A stretch of 64,000 nucleotides of DNA from an uncultured Psychroserpens sp. (GCA_947488655.1 CANKZZ010000001.1:248001-312000); one strand, 5' to 3'; counted from the first letter of the stretch, positions 9,098 to 18,991 are shown. Notes: generated by a model from the sequence alone, not told the origin. Translations and numbers: made by a program.

Positions 9098-12000
9098 TGA
9101 CTTTTTTAAAATACTCTTGAACTTTCTTTTTGTAAACTTGCTGCAAAGGTAATGCTTGACGGTTTAAAATTTCGGTAGTATTAAAATATTCTTTAGCCTT
9201 TGGTATTTGGTTAGGAATCGTATTATCGTAGTTTTTATTATTTGTTTCAGATTTACGCTTATTATCTTGTCCTTGCATAAATGTGGCGTTTTCCAATTTC
9301 AGCAATTGATGTTGTAAATCCATCATTTTTTGAAGCGTTTGGTTTGTAAATCCTTTATTGATTAAATCTAACTCCACTTCTTCCATATCTTTTAATAATT
9401 TTTGACCAGAAGGATTACTAATCCCATCTTTCTCTAATCTTTTTTCTAAAGCCTGACGTAATTGTTGTTGTTTTTGATAAATTTCATAGAGCTCTCCGTT
9501 TTGCAATTCGCTATCGCCTTCTCCCTCTCCTTCGCCACCTTTACCTTCGCCTTCTCCTTTTTGCTCACCATCTTTTCCTTTCTTTCCATCTTTGCCACCT
9601 TTCTCTCCTTCTTTTTCACCCTCTTTTCCTTCTCCACTTTCTCCTTTCTCGCCTTTTTTTGGTTTCTTTCCTTTTTCACCTTTCTTCATTCCCTCTTCCA
9701 TTTGTTTATTAAGTTCTTCTTGACTCATAATAATATCTGGAAGTTGTTGTTCTCCTTCACCCTGACCTTTACCCATTGAAGGATTCATTTCTTGGTTTAA
9801 ATTATCGAGTACATCACTTAAAAAGCTCGCCAACTCATTTGTAGCAGTAATGGTATATTGTTGAGAGGAAACACCTTGATATAGTTGATTTTCAGATAAT
9901 TGACCTAAAGTTTTGTCTATATTATAAAATACATCTGTTATTTGAGAATTTACACGCTCAGAAATAGCAGGTTGTCTCAATGATAAAGAGAACAAACTAT
10001 CATCAATATGCTCAAAATGCTCTCTTAAGTCATTCTGCTTACGCAAAAACTTACCGTACTCATTATGATTAACCTCTATACTTTTAAAATCATTCATTAA
10101 ATGTTCTTGGTCAAATGAAAACAAAACAAGGTTATCTAAAATTTGGCGCAATACATCAATATCTTCTTGCATTTGTTCGCCTCCACCCATTGCCATTGCT
10201 TGACCCATTTGTTGTGTCATTTCTTTCATTTTCTTTGCAGCTTGCTTTTGCTTTTTCTTAGCTTCTTGCTGAGGACCTGGAGGACTATCAGACTGCTCAC
10301 CATCTTGTTTTTCTTGCTCCTCCTGTTTTTCTTGAGGCTCTTGTGGTTCTCCTTCTTCTTGTTTGTCCTGCTCTTCTTGTTCTTCTAAAGCCTCTGTAGC
10401 TTCTTTTTGATCTTGTTTAATAGATTCCTCAGTTGGTTTATCTTGAGGTAAATCCATTGGTTTTTTTAGCTCCTTATTTTCTTTTTGAAGTTCATCCATT
10501 TGTTTCTGGAAATCTTCAAACTTTTCATTAAGTTTCTCCTGCTCTTCTTTTGTATTCTTTTCTTTATTTTCTTCGGAAAGCTTCTCTTGCTCTTCTGCCA
10601 GCTTTTCCAAATCTTTCATCAACTTTTCAGTTTTCTTAGCGACATAAAATCGCTTTGTCAATTCTAAAAGTTGTTTTAAACTTTTCTCCTTATTTTTATT
10701 CTGCTTTGCTAGCTCTTCTAATTTTTGAGTAAACTCTTCCTTGTTGATTTTGTCTTTCATTTTCTCCAACTCATCTAAAAGTTTTTCATCCTTTTTGAGT
10801 TGCTCTTCATTTTCTTCTAGACGCTTTTGTAAATCCTCTTTGAATTTATCCTTCTCTTTATCTTCATTTTGAAACTCCTCAATGTTCTCTTTCAATTTCT
10901 TGTTGAAAGTTTTCATCAATTGCTCTTGCTCTTTTTGGCGCTTTAAAAAGTTTTCAAATTTCTTTTTATCATTAAAATTAAGCTCTTCTTTTTCCTTTTG
11001 GGTTTTAGACAATTCTTTTAGCTCCTTATCCTGATCTTTTAATTTATCAAACGTTTTACTAATATCCTTAATCGTTTCATTTTGCTCATTTAAATGTTTT
11101 TGTTCTTCTTCATCTTTAGTTAATTTTCTATAACTAAATACCGAACTTTTTGAACTTTTATAATTATGGATAGCATCATTATCAAACACCTGAAAATACA
11201 ATTCATAATCTACACCTTCTTCAAGATTTAATTGATTTGGAAACGCACTTACAAACTCATCAAAGTTAGACTTAGAAACACTCATGACTTCATATGATTT
11301 TGCTTCTGGATTCTTACTAGGGTAATAAACCATTTGCAACTTACTTAAACCATAATCATCACTCACTTGACCTAAGAAGTATAACGTCTGGTTGTCTAAA
11401 GAATCCTTTTCCATCTTAACATTCATCTCAGGATAATTATCCTTAATAACGTTGATAGAAAATGCTAAATTCTCGTAGTCTTTTAATGCTGCATTACTTG
11501 TACTAATACTATAATCTGTATTGTTATAGATGAGTTTTGAAGCTTTAAAATTTCCGTCGGAAATTGGCTCAAAAGCAACCGTGTCTTTAGAATAAAAAAC
11601 CACTTCATCGGTAGATTTGGTCTTAACATTCCAAGTCACATTCGTACCTTCAGGAATTGTAGAATTACCAGTACTTTTTAAAACCTCATCTTTCTTTTTG
11701 GTGTACGCAGGATAATCGAGTACCATTTCAAAATTAACGAGTGTTGGCACCTTAATTATCTCTAAATTGTAATTTTTTGACCTTACATCATTTGCAGATA
11801 AACTAAACGAAACCGCTTCCTTAGGTTGCGCAAATACATACTCAAATTGTCCTGGTGCAATTTGCTGCATAAAGTAAGATTGCTCATTAAAATGAATTTG
11901 TGCATTCTCTGGAATTAAGTCTCCAGCAGTGTTAACTGTAACTTTAAAATCTTTATTTTCTATGGCTTTTAGATTCTCATTAACTACAAAAAATTGAAAT

Positions 12001-12584
12001 GGTGCTGGTGGCTCATAAGCAGTATTGTAATTAACTACACGCTCATAACTATCGCTAAACCAATTGATTTTTCCTGTAACAAAAGACAACAATAAAATTA
12101 CAATTGGAATTGCAGCATATTTTAAATATTTGGTGTTTTTACTAAAATTTACCGCTAATTTGAACGGAATTGGGCTTAATTCTGCCGATTTTTGTTCAAT
12201 ACTCGCTTCTAAGAGTTCAGATTGTGAATTGTCTTGATTAAGCTGGAGCACATTTAATAATTTATCACTCACTTCTGGGAAATGGCTACCAATAATTTGA
12301 GAAGCGTCGTTATAATTTATTCCTTTTTGAAGTTTAAATAACTTTGCTATCGGAAAAATGATAAACTTAGCAAACAAGGATACTTCTACTGCGATAAATA
12401 CCCAAAATAAAACGGTTCTTGCTGTTGGACTCAACCATAAAACATACTCTATAAGTAATGTGACAATGAGATATAACAACCCAATGGCAAAAAACAAAAT
12501 TGCACCTTTAAGCAGCTCATTTGTATAATAACGCCTGATAAATTGCTCTAATTTGCCTTGAATATTTTTAAAATTTCCTGCCAT
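9090..12584 (-). CDS. DUF4175 family membrane-anchored coiled-coil protein
   Basis: The 1164-residue protein begins with two adjacent membrane segments (about 27-46 and 57-77) and a third near 155-172. A beta-rich region follows, then a very long Lys/Glu/Gln-rich coiled coil (about 490-790). Residues about 960-1035 are low-complexity, built from KGEKG and GEGEGK units. This matches large DUF4175 proteins of Flavobacteriia, whose function is not known; the layout suggests an envelope structural or tethering role. It overlaps ybeY by eight bases. The skewed codons create open frames on the opposite strand that are not genes. Confidence 0.82.
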   Translation of the reverse strand: MAGNFKNIQGKLEQFIRRYYTNELLKGAILFFAIGLLYLIVTLLIEYVLWLSPTARTVLFWVFIAVEVSLFAKFIIFPIAKLFKLQKGINYNDASQIIGSHFPEVSDKLLNVLQLNQDNSQSELLEASIEQKSAELSPIPFKLAVNFSKNTKYLKYAAIPIVILLLSFVTGKINWFSDSYERVVNYNTAYEPPAPFQFFVVNENLKAIENKDFKVTVNTAGDLIPENAQIHFNEQSYFMQQIAPGQFEYVFAQPKEAVSFSLSANDVRSKNYNLEIIKVPTLVNFEMVLDYPAYTKKKDEVLKSTGNSTIPEGTNVTWNVKTKSTDEVVFYSKDTVAFEPISDGNFKASKLIYNNTDYSISTSNAALKDYENLAFSINVIKDNYPEMNVKMEKDSLDNQTLYFLGQVSDDYGLSKLQMVYYPSKNPEAKSYEVMSVSKSNFDEFVSAFPNQLNLEEGVDYELYFQVFDNDAIHNYKSSKSSVFSYRKLTKDEEEQKHLNEQNETIKDISKTFDKLKDQDKELKELSKTQKEKEELNFNDKKKFENFLKRQKEQEQLMKTFNKKLKENIEEFQNEDKEKDKFKEDLQKRLEENEEQLKKDEKLLDELEKMKDKINKEEFTQKLEELAKQNKNKEKSLKQLLELTKRFYVAKKTEKLMKDLEKLAEEQEKLSEENKEKNTKEEQEKLNEKFEDFQKQMDELQKENKELKKPMDLPQDKPTEESIKQDQKEATEALEEQEEQDKQEEGEPQEPQEKQEEQEKQDGEQSDSPPGPQQEAKKKQKQAAKKMKEMTQQMGQAMAMGGGEQMQEDIDVLRQILDNLVLFSFDQEHLMNDFKSIEVNHNEYGKFLRKQNDLREHFEHIDDSLFSLSLRQPAISERVNSQITDVFYNIDKTLGQLSENQLYQGVSSQQYTITATNELASFLSDVLDNLNQEMNPSMGKGQGEGEQQLPDIIMSQEELNKQMEEGMKKGEKGKKPKKGEKGESGEGKEGEKEGEKGGKDGKKGKDGEQKGEGEGKGGEGEGEGDSELQNGELYEIYQKQQQLRQALEKRLEKDGISNPSGQKLLKDMEEVELDLINKGFTNQTLQKMMDLQHQLLKLENATFMQGQDNKRKSETNNKNYDNTIPNQIPKAKEYFNTTEILNRQALPLQQVYKKKVQEYFKKVND
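9510..9690 (-). repeat. Low-complexity coding repeat in the DUF4175 gene
   Basis: The plus strand shows repeated CTTCTCCTT/CTTTTCCTT units. On the coding strand these give runs of Gly, Lys and Glu. The units are irregular, so this is compositional rather than an exact tandem array. Confidence 0.6.
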
Positions 12585-12704
12585 ACTATTAAATAACTCA
12601 CTAATATAGAATTTATTTTTATCTGAAATTGACTAAAATTGGTAAGATTCTGTTAATTTCGAAGAGCTATGTTAAATTTAACATTAGTTAAAATTAAGTA
12701 ATCA

Positions 12705-13748
12705 ATGAAAGATCTCAAATATCTTGCTGCCTTTTCAATTCCGATAGCTGCATTTATAAGCATATATTTTAAAGGTTCGCTCGTGTTTATAACAGTCATT
12801 TTTTCTTTTATAATCATTCCTATTCTAGAACTTATTTTCCCTGTCGAAAACAAAAATTTAGAGTCTAAAGACGTTGAAAATAAACTAAAGAATAAAATCT
12901 TTGATTGGTTGCTATATCTTAATCTACCAATAGTATACGGTTTGGTTTTCTTCGGAATTTATGAAGCTACCAACACTCCAGTTGAAACTTATGAATTGGT
13001 TGGTATGATCTTTTCTGTAGGTATCGTTTTAGGCGTCAACGGGATTAATGTTGCTCACGAACTTGGTCACAGACAATCCACAAACGAACGCTTTCTTGGT
13101 AAAGCTCTATTATTACCAGCGCAATACATTCATTTTTATATTGAGCATAATTTTGGACACCATTTACATGCTGCAACTCCAGAGGATCCTGCAACCGCAA
13201 GATATAATCAATCGGTTTACTCTTTTTGGTTTACATCCATCTTTAGACAATATGTGAAAGCTTGGGATATTCAGCAAAAACTACTAAAAAACAACAATAA
13301 AAGCTTCTTTTCAGTCAAAAACGACATGTTTTGGTATGTTTTGCTTCAAATTGGGTATTTATTGACTGTGTTTTCTTTCTTTGGAAGTATTGGGTTGTTG
13401 TTTTCAATTTCCGCAGCAATTGTTGGAATTCTACTTCTAGAATCTGTCAATTATATTGAACATTACGGATTACTTCGCCTTAAAACAAAATCTGGGAGAT
13501 ATGAGCGCGTAAAAGAAATGCATTCCTGGAATTCTAACCATGTGATTGGTCGAATCGTTTTGTATGAATTGACACGTCATAGCGATCACCATTTCAAAAC
13601 AACAAAAAAATATCAAATTTTAGATTGCCATGATGAGAGTCCGCAAATGCCTTTTGGTTACCCAACATCTGTTGTTTTAGCAATGGTACCTCCTTTGTGG
13701 TTTGGGATTATGAACAAGCGTGTACCTAAGGAAATGGTTTTAGAATAG
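12705..13748 (+). CDS. AlkB-type alkane 1-monooxygenase (membrane di-iron)
   Basis: The 347-residue integral membrane protein has all the histidine boxes of the AlkB family: HELGHR (residues about 119-124), HNFGHHLHAATPEDPATAR (about 147-165) and RHSDHH near the C-terminus. The marker NYIEHYGL lies between the second and third boxes. The family hydroxylates terminal carbons of alkanes or related chains using a non-haem di-iron centre and electrons from rubredoxin. No rubredoxin or reductase gene is adjacent, so the substrate is uncertain. The gene is divergent from the DUF4175 gene. Confidence 0.85.
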   Translation: MKDLKYLAAFSIPIAAFISIYFKGSLVFITVIFSFIIIPILELIFPVENKNLESKDVENKLKNKIFDWLLYLNLPIVYGLVFFGIYEATNTPVETYELVGMIFSVGIVLGVNGINVAHELGHRQSTNERFLGKALLLPAQYIHFYIEHNFGHHLHAATPEDPATARYNQSVYSFWFTSIFRQYVKAWDIQQKLLKNNNKSFFSVKNDMFWYVLLQIGYLLTVFSFFGSIGLLFSISAAIVGILLLESVNYIEHYGLLRLKTKSGRYERVKEMHSWNSNHVIGRIVLYELTRHSDHHFKTTKKYQILDCHDESPQMPFGYPTSVVLAMVPPLWFGIMNKRVPKEMVLE

Positions 13749-13792
13749 TTTTTAGAAGTCGTCACAGTTTTAAGAATCTGTTGAAGTAAATC

Positions 13793-13823
13793 TTGAACTT
13801 TGAAATACAAAAATCTATCTTTG
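13793..13823 (+). promoter_or_regulatory. Promoter of gltX
   Basis: TATCTTTG at 13816-13823 is a full TAnnTTTG match, with TTG at 13793-13795 twenty bases upstream as the -33 element. The predicted start of transcription is just before the gltX ATG at 13843. Confidence 0.5.
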
Positions 13824-13842
13824 TGCCTTCAAAATAAAAATC

Positions 13843-15354
13843 ATGACCAAACCCGTTCGTGTGCGTTTTGCACCAAGCCCAACAGGACCTTTACATATTG
13901 GAGGTGTTAGAACAGCACTTTTTAACTATTTATTTGCTAAAAAACATAAAGGCACATTTGTACTTCGTATTGAAGATACAGACCAAAATCGTTATGTTGA
14001 AGGTGCAGAAGATTATATTGTTGAATCTCTAAATTGGTGCGGAATTCCTTTTGACGAAGGTGTTGGTAAAAACGAAAAGTTTGGTCCTTACCGTCAAAGC
14101 GAACGTAAACATTTATACAAGCAATATGCAGATGAACTGATAGAAAAAGGTCACGCATATTATGCTTTTGATACTGCCGAAACTTTAGATTTTCATAGAA
14201 AAGATCACGAAGCTAAAGGAAAAACCTTTATATACAATTGGCACAATAGACTCAAATTGAGTAATTCATTATCACTTTCCGAAGAAGAAGTAAAAGCAAA
14301 ATTAGAGGCTGGAGACGATTATGTGATTCGTTTTAAATCACCACAAGATGAAACTTTGCACTTAAAAGATATTATTCGTGGAGATATTAAGATTGATACT
14401 AATGTTTTAGATGATAAAGTATTGTTTAAAAGTGATGGAATGCCAACCTACCATTTAGCAAATATCGTGGATGACCATTTAATGGAAATCTCTCACGTGA
14501 TTCGTGGTGAAGAATGGTTACCATCATTAGCATTACACTATCAATTGTACGATGCTTTTGGTTGGGATGCTCCTGAGTTTGCTCACCTTCCGTTGATTTT
14601 AAAGCCAACAGGAAAAGGTAAATTAAGCAAGCGTGATGGTGATAAATTAGGATTTCCTGTATTTCCTTTAGAGTGGACAGATCCAAAAACTGGTGATGTG
14701 TCTAGAGGTTATAAGGAAGATGGTTATTTTGCAGAAGCAATGATAAATTTCTTGTCTTTTTTAGGTTGGAATCCAGGAACAGAACAGGAAATTTTTAATC
14801 TAGATGAATTGATTAATGCTTTCGAATTAGAACGTGTTAACAAAGCTGGAGCACGTTTTGATCCAGATAAAATTAAGTGGTTTAACCATCATTACATGCA
14901 AGAGCAGGACAATGGTGAGTTAGCTGTTTCATTTCAAAATTTGAGATCAGAATTAAAAGATATCGATATTAACTACATTGAAATGGTTATTGCCTTAATT
15001 AAAGAGCGCGCCACTTTTGTGAGTGATTTTTGGGACTTAAGTCATTTCTTCTTTACGTCTCCTCAAGAATTTGACGAAAAAGCCTCTAAAAAAGCAATTA
15101 AGGACGACACGGTAACTATAATGTTAAAGGTAAAAGACATTATCACTCACATAGACGATTTTACGGTAGAAGCGCTTCAAAAAGATATTAAAGGTTGGAT
15201 TACTACTAATGAAATTGGCTTCGGAAAAGTGATGATGCCATTACGTTTGGCGCTTGTTGGAGCATTGCAAGGTCCAGATGTTTTTGATATTATGTTTATG
15301 ATTGGAAAAGCGGAAACTGTAAAGCGTATTGATGCTTTAATTGCTAATGCGTGA
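13843..15354 (+). CDS. gltX: Glutamate--tRNA ligase
   Basis: The 503-residue class I aminoacyl-tRNA synthetase has the HIGH-type motif PTGPLHIGGVRTALFNYLF (residues about 12-30) and the KMSKS-type motif KGKLSKRDGDKLG (about 258-270), with a helical anticodon-binding domain behind. It charges tRNA-Glu in the cytoplasm. Its stop codon overlaps the start of the next gene by four bases (GTGA), so the two are probably translated together. Length is normal for Bacteroidota GluRS. Confidence 0.97.
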   Translation: MTKPVRVRFAPSPTGPLHIGGVRTALFNYLFAKKHKGTFVLRIEDTDQNRYVEGAEDYIVESLNWCGIPFDEGVGKNEKFGPYRQSERKHLYKQYADELIEKGHAYYAFDTAETLDFHRKDHEAKGKTFIYNWHNRLKLSNSLSLSEEEVKAKLEAGDDYVIRFKSPQDETLHLKDIIRGDIKIDTNVLDDKVLFKSDGMPTYHLANIVDDHLMEISHVIRGEEWLPSLALHYQLYDAFGWDAPEFAHLPLILKPTGKGKLSKRDGDKLGFPVFPLEWTDPKTGDVSRGYKEDGYFAEAMINFLSFLGWNPGTEQEIFNLDELINAFELERVNKAGARFDPDKIKWFNHHYMQEQDNGELAVSFQNLRSELKDIDINYIEMVIALIKERATFVSDFWDLSHFFFTSPQEFDEKASKKAIKDDTVTIMLKVKDIITHIDDFTVEALQKDIKGWITTNEIGFGKVMMPLRLALVGALQGPDVFDIMFMIGKAETVKRIDALIANA

Positions 15355-15776
15355 AACAAGGTTTAATTATCGTTTTCACATGTTTTCTTTTTAGTTGCAA
15401 AACGTCAAAAGTTGATGCCTCTAAACGTTTGATAATGTCAAATATCACAAAGAATTTGGTGTTTAAAACTGGAACAGATATTTTAATATCTGATTTTGAA
15501 GATGAGTTTCAATATATACTAGGTTTTATGCTAGCAAAAAGAAATTCAACTTTTGAAATTGCAGGTCATACAGATTCAGTTGGTGCCAAAGACAGAAACT
15601 TAGAATTATCACAACGACGAGCAGATAAAATTAAATTATTACTTATTAATAAAGGCTTTGATGGCTCTAAATTGAAAGCTGTTGGCTATGGAGAGCGTCG
15701 ACCATTTGCTACCAATAAATCTCAAGAAGGTCGAGACGCTAATAGACGTATTGAAATTTATGTAATACCAAATTAG
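15351..15776 (+). CDS. OmpA-family lipoprotein
   Basis: The 141-residue protein starts at a GTG overlapping the gltX stop. That start gives a lipoprotein signal with the lipidated cysteine at residue 15 (CFLFSC). The C-terminal OmpA-like domain (about 45-140) contains EIAGHTDSVGAKDRNLELSQ and RRADKIK, the usual peptidoglycan-binding region, so the protein probably links outer membrane and cell wall. The pairing with gltX is likely only a shared transcript. The GTG start is inferred from the overlap and signal peptide; no ATG is available before the signal. Confidence 0.85.
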   Translation: MKQGLIIVFTCFLFSCKTSKVDASKRLIMSNITKNLVFKTGTDILISDFEDEFQYILGFMLAKRNSTFEIAGHTDSVGAKDRNLELSQRRADKIKLLLINKGFDGSKLKAVGYGERRPFATNKSQEGRDANRRIEIYVIPN

Positions 15777-15801
15777 ACGATTTTAAATTTTTATTATAAA
15801 A

Positions 15802-16485
15802 TTAAAACGTAATCATCAATCCAAAAGATAGCATGCTTTGGTTGCCCTTAAATTTTTCTGAAGATGGTGTTGTGGTTAAATTTTGGTCATTAAGTTTTCC
15901 TAAAATATTTGTAAACCCGTAACTATAGGTTGCACGCAATCTAAAATTGGTAATACCTGCCGAAACACCTACAACTCCATTAACATTAAACTGTGAAATA
16001 TCAGTAATGTCTTGAGCAAATAAAGCATCATAACCGTCTATTATAAAGTTATTTTGGCTATCATCTTTAAGTTCTAAACTCGTATTATATTGTAACTGTG
16101 GTCCAAAATCAAAAGTTATATTGTCTGATATGATTTTAGCATGTACCATAAACGCAACCTGTACGGTTTTTAGCTCGTATTCTATAGGTTCTTGAGTTAT
16201 AGTTGTTAAGCTAGGTCGTCCTGTAATCTCTAAAGAGTTTTGTGCATATTGAAACCCGTAACTTACTGCATACCATTTGTGTGGTATATCTACAGTGGCA
16301 ACCATACCACCAATAAAGCCATCACCACTTTTAGTTGTAAAATTATCTGTTTTTATATCATATTGCGTGAGACCTCCAATAGCACCAATTCCGTTTTTAA
16401 TTGCGTATCTTGTATGTTGCGCTATAGAAATTGTAACAAACCCTATACAAAACACTACTAATAATATAAACTGCTTCTTTTGCAT
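15802..16485 (-). CDS. Outer-membrane beta-barrel protein
   Basis: The 227-residue protein has a Sec signal peptide (MQKKQFILLVVFCIGFVTIS, cut after IAQ) and alternating hydrophobic strands ending in SMLSFGLMITF, typical of small outer-membrane barrels of the PorT/OmpW-like size class. The specific function is not recognisable. It is convergent with the OmpA-like gene upstream of it on the map and divergent from the SPFH gene. A TATATTTG box at 16507-16514 lies 22 bases before its ATG. Confidence 0.65.
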   Translation of the reverse strand: MQKKQFILLVVFCIGFVTISIAQHTRYAIKNGIGAIGGLTQYDIKTDNFTTKSGDGFIGGMVATVDIPHKWYAVSYGFQYAQNSLEITGRPSLTTITQEPIEYELKTVQVAFMVHAKIISDNITFDFGPQLQYNTSLELKDDSQNNFIIDGYDALFAQDITDISQFNVNGVVGVSAGITNFRLRATYSYGFTNILGKLNDQNLTTTPSSEKFKGNQSMLSFGLMITF

Positions 16486-16506
16486 GACTTAAGTGTGAGA
16501 ATTGAA

Positions 16507-16514
16507 CAAATATA
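16507..16514 (-). promoter_or_regulatory. -7 element before the beta-barrel gene
   Basis: The minus strand reads TATATTTG, a full TAnnTTTG match, 22 bases before the ATG at 16485. Confidence 0.4.
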
Positions 16515-16562
16515 ACTTAATTTAGTAACTGATTATTTATCTAACCATTAAAAAAAACTGCT

Positions 16563-17495
16563 ATGAGAGACTTTCCAATTTATTTAATACCCCTTATTTT
16601 ATTTGCTTTAATCATTCTCTATTCCTCATTTTTCGTGGTGAAACAACAAACCGCTGCAATTATTGAACGTTTTGGTAAATTTCATAGTATTAGACAGTCT
16701 GGATTAAAAATGAAAATTCCATTAGTTGATAAAATTGCTGGAAAATTGAGTTTAAAAATTCAACAACTAGATGTTATTATAGAAACCAAGACTTTAGATG
16801 ATGTTTTTGTACGTATTAAAGTATCTGTGCAGTATCGTGTTATTAGCTCAAAGGTTTATGATGCATTCTATAAATTAGACTATCCTCATGATCAAATTAC
16901 ATCTTATGTATTTGATGTGGTACGTGCAGAAGTGCCTAAAATGAAGTTAGACGACGTTTTTGTTAAAAAAGATGATATAGCATTAGCTGTAAAGGCTGAG
17001 TTAAATGATGCTATGTCTGATTACGGATTTGATATCATAAAAACGTTGGTTACAGATATTGATCCAGACGCACAAGTTAAAGCTGCGATGAATAGAATTA
17101 ATGCTGCAGATCGTGAAAAAACAGCTGCTCAATTTGAGGGTGATGCTGCTCGTATTTTAATTGTAGAAAAAGCAAAAGCCGAAGCTGAAAGCAAACGTTT
17201 ACAAGGTCAAGGTATTGCAGATCAACGTAGAGAAATTGCTAGAGGTCTAGAAGAATCTGTAGAAGTATTAAATAAAGTTGGAATTAATTCTCAAGAAGCC
17301 TCTGCATTAATCGTTGTTACACAACATTATGATACTTTACAATCTATTGGTCAAGAAACCAACAGTAATTTAATATTATTACCAAACTCGCCTCAAGCAG
17401 GAAGTCAAATGTTAAATGATATGGTTGCAAGTTTTACAGCCAGTAATCAAATAGGTGAAGCTATGAAAAATGCAAAAAAGAAGGAGCAAAAATAA
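16563..17495 (+). CDS. SPFH/band 7 (stomatin-like) membrane protein
   Basis: The 310-residue protein has one N-terminal membrane segment (residues about 5-26) followed by a band 7 domain: VVKQQTAAIIERFGKF, IKVSVQYRV and VRAEVPKM. A coiled coil rich in Ala and Glu (KAKAEAESKRLQGQG) follows. Such proteins assemble into large rings or membrane scaffolds and influence membrane protein turnover. It stands alone, with a strong terminator immediately downstream. Length is typical of the stomatin/HflC-like subfamily. Confidence 0.9.
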   Translation: MRDFPIYLIPLILFALIILYSSFFVVKQQTAAIIERFGKFHSIRQSGLKMKIPLVDKIAGKLSLKIQQLDVIIETKTLDDVFVRIKVSVQYRVISSKVYDAFYKLDYPHDQITSYVFDVVRAEVPKMKLDDVFVKKDDIALAVKAELNDAMSDYGFDIIKTLVTDIDPDAQVKAAMNRINAADREKTAAQFEGDAARILIVEKAKAEAESKRLQGQGIADQRREIARGLEESVEVLNKVGINSQEASALIVVTQHYDTLQSIGQETNSNLILLPNSPQAGSQMLNDMVASFTASNQIGEAMKNAKKKEQK

Positions 17496-17502
17496 TACAA
17501 TG

Positions 17503-17540
17503 AACACGCTTCATTTATCAAATGAAGCGTGTTTAATTTT
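17503..17540 (+). terminator. Bidirectional terminator, 13 bp stem
   Basis: AACACGCTTCATT (17503-17515) and AATGAAGCGTGTT (17521-17533) pair perfectly around a five-base loop, with T-rich sequence after and A-rich sequence before. It serves the SPFH gene and the convergent 70-residue gene. Confidence 0.85.
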
Positions 17541-17751
17541 AGTGCTTAGTCTTATATTCTGAAATCATCTTTTTTAACTCTTGCAAATACGATTTTAATT
17601 CTTCTTCGTTAATCTCTGCCTCTTGGTTATCACCTTTAGGGAGCGTACTTTGCGTCTCGCTTAAATATTTTTGTAGTTCAGGATAATTTTCTTCAATATC
17701 TCTGGTAACCACCGAAATTTCGGTTAATATAGTTCTTGTGCTATTCTTCAT
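17539..17751 (-). CDS. Small acidic helical protein, function unknown
   Basis: The 70-residue product (MKNSTRTILTEISVVTRDIE...) is hydrophilic and mostly helical, with no signal peptide and a Glu-rich second half (EINEEELKSYLQELKKMISE). I recognise no family. Its reading frame ends exactly at a strong bidirectional terminator shared with the SPFH gene, which supports it being a real gene. It probably acts in the cytoplasm as a small binding protein, but that is only inference. Confidence 0.65.
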   Translation of the reverse strand: MKNSTRTILTEISVVTRDIEENYPELQKYLSETQSTLPKGDNQEAEINEEELKSYLQELKKMISEYKTKH

Positions 17752-17836
17752 AATTTATATATGTTTAGTATCTTAAAAGGTACGAATAGAAACAAAAATC
17801 TCAAAACTTAAATCAATGTTTAACTCAAATTTCACA

Positions 17837-18991
17837 TTAAAAAGGATGACGCTCATCCCATTCTCTTATTGGGTTAGCATACTTTACAATTAATTTTAAA
17901 ACAGTATTAGCAATAATATTATTTGTATGTTTTAAGTATAAATACATTTTGTAAGGTTTGGCTCCTATAGAACTTTTAATCTCCATAGCAGTTCTTGCAA
18001 AAATAACTTCTTTGTAGTTGTGTGAAATTCCAAATGAAGCCATATCATACAACATATTGAGATAGATTTGGTGTTTATGCTGTAAGTCTTGCTTGTAACC
18101 TAAAAAGTAGGTTTCTAATTTATGATGATTTAAAATTAAAGTGTAAAAACCTATTAATTGATTATCCATGAAATAACCAAATAATTTAAAGTCATCCTTA
18201 AGCTCTAATTTTAAGTTATAAAAGTGATTTTTATGAAGCTTAAACGAGTTAACTCCTGCATTATCAGAGACATTTTCGTATAACTCATATAATAATTCGT
18301 TTAAGGCGAGTACATCATCTAAAGTTAATTCTCTACGCTCTATTGCACTACTTTTTTTAAGAGCAGTTTTGTAACGACTTCTATATTTTTTATTAAAATT
18401 AGACACATAATCACCTGGTGTTACCCAATGCGCTTTAATCTTAAAAATCATATTTGGTTGCACCTGCGCTTTATATAATTTTTCTCTTAGAAAAAACGCT
18501 TTACTCTCATGTACTGCATCCTCTTTAAAATAATCTTTATAAGCAATAATTCGAATTTTTTTATTGAAGTCGGTTTTAATTTGCTTTGCTAATGTTTTTA
18601 AAGCAATAGATACCAAATCAAGAAATTCATCTTGCGATATAAACTCAGGATTAAAATAAAAACCATGTTGTCCTGTATGCATTAAATTACCAACAATTAA
18701 AGCATTTCCTTTTACAATTTTAGAGATTAGCAATTTTCCGCAACGCTTAAAAAACTGGTTTGAAGTTTTTCTAAAAACATCATTTACATATAATTCTACA
18801 CGCTGTATTATTGCGATACCAACTAAGGTTTCCGAAGAAAAAATACCTAAAAAATGTGTTGAAATATTGCTAGGACTAGAGTTTTCTAGTGCTCTTAAAA
18901 AAGCGCGTTTTAAAAAAATATCAGCAACGGGAAGCGCATCCCAAGAGTCAGGTAAATCGTTAACAGAATTGTATAATTTATGGTGTATCAC
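17837..18991 (-). CDS. GNAT/FemAB-like acetyltransferase
   Basis: The 384-residue protein looks like the acyltransferase superfamily that includes GNAT and FemAB-like members: a C-terminal half with LFGYFMDNQLIGFYTLILNHHKLETYFLGY and a conserved QIYLNMLYDMASFGI helix. Position-wise this is the second of two related folds (about 200-345). The donor and acceptor are unknown. It is separated from the DUF1761 gene by a terminator. Confidence 0.65.
   Translation of the reverse strand: MIHHKLYNSVNDLPDSWDALPVADIFLKRAFLRALENSSPSNISTHFLGIFSSETLVGIAIIQRVELYVNDVFRKTSNQFFKRCGKLLISKIVKGNALIVGNLMHTGQHGFYFNPEFISQDEFLDLVSIALKTLAKQIKTDFNKKIRIIAYKDYFKEDAVHESKAFFLREKLYKAQVQPNMIFKIKAHWVTPGDYVSNFNKKYRSRYKTALKKSSAIERRELTLDDVLALNELLYELYENVSDNAGVNSFKLHKNHFYNLKLELKDDFKLFGYFMDNQLIGFYTLILNHHKLETYFLGYKQDLQHKHQIYLNMLYDMASFGISHNYKEVIFARTAMEIKSSIGAKPYKMYLYLKHTNNIIANTVLKLIVKYANPIREWDERHPF

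Noticed and set aside
9446-10667. Several open frames on both strands across the DUF4175 low-complexity part
   Set aside because: They arise from the skewed GAA/AAG and GGC codon runs of the real gene; their products are Phe/Leu- or Lys-rich without family features.
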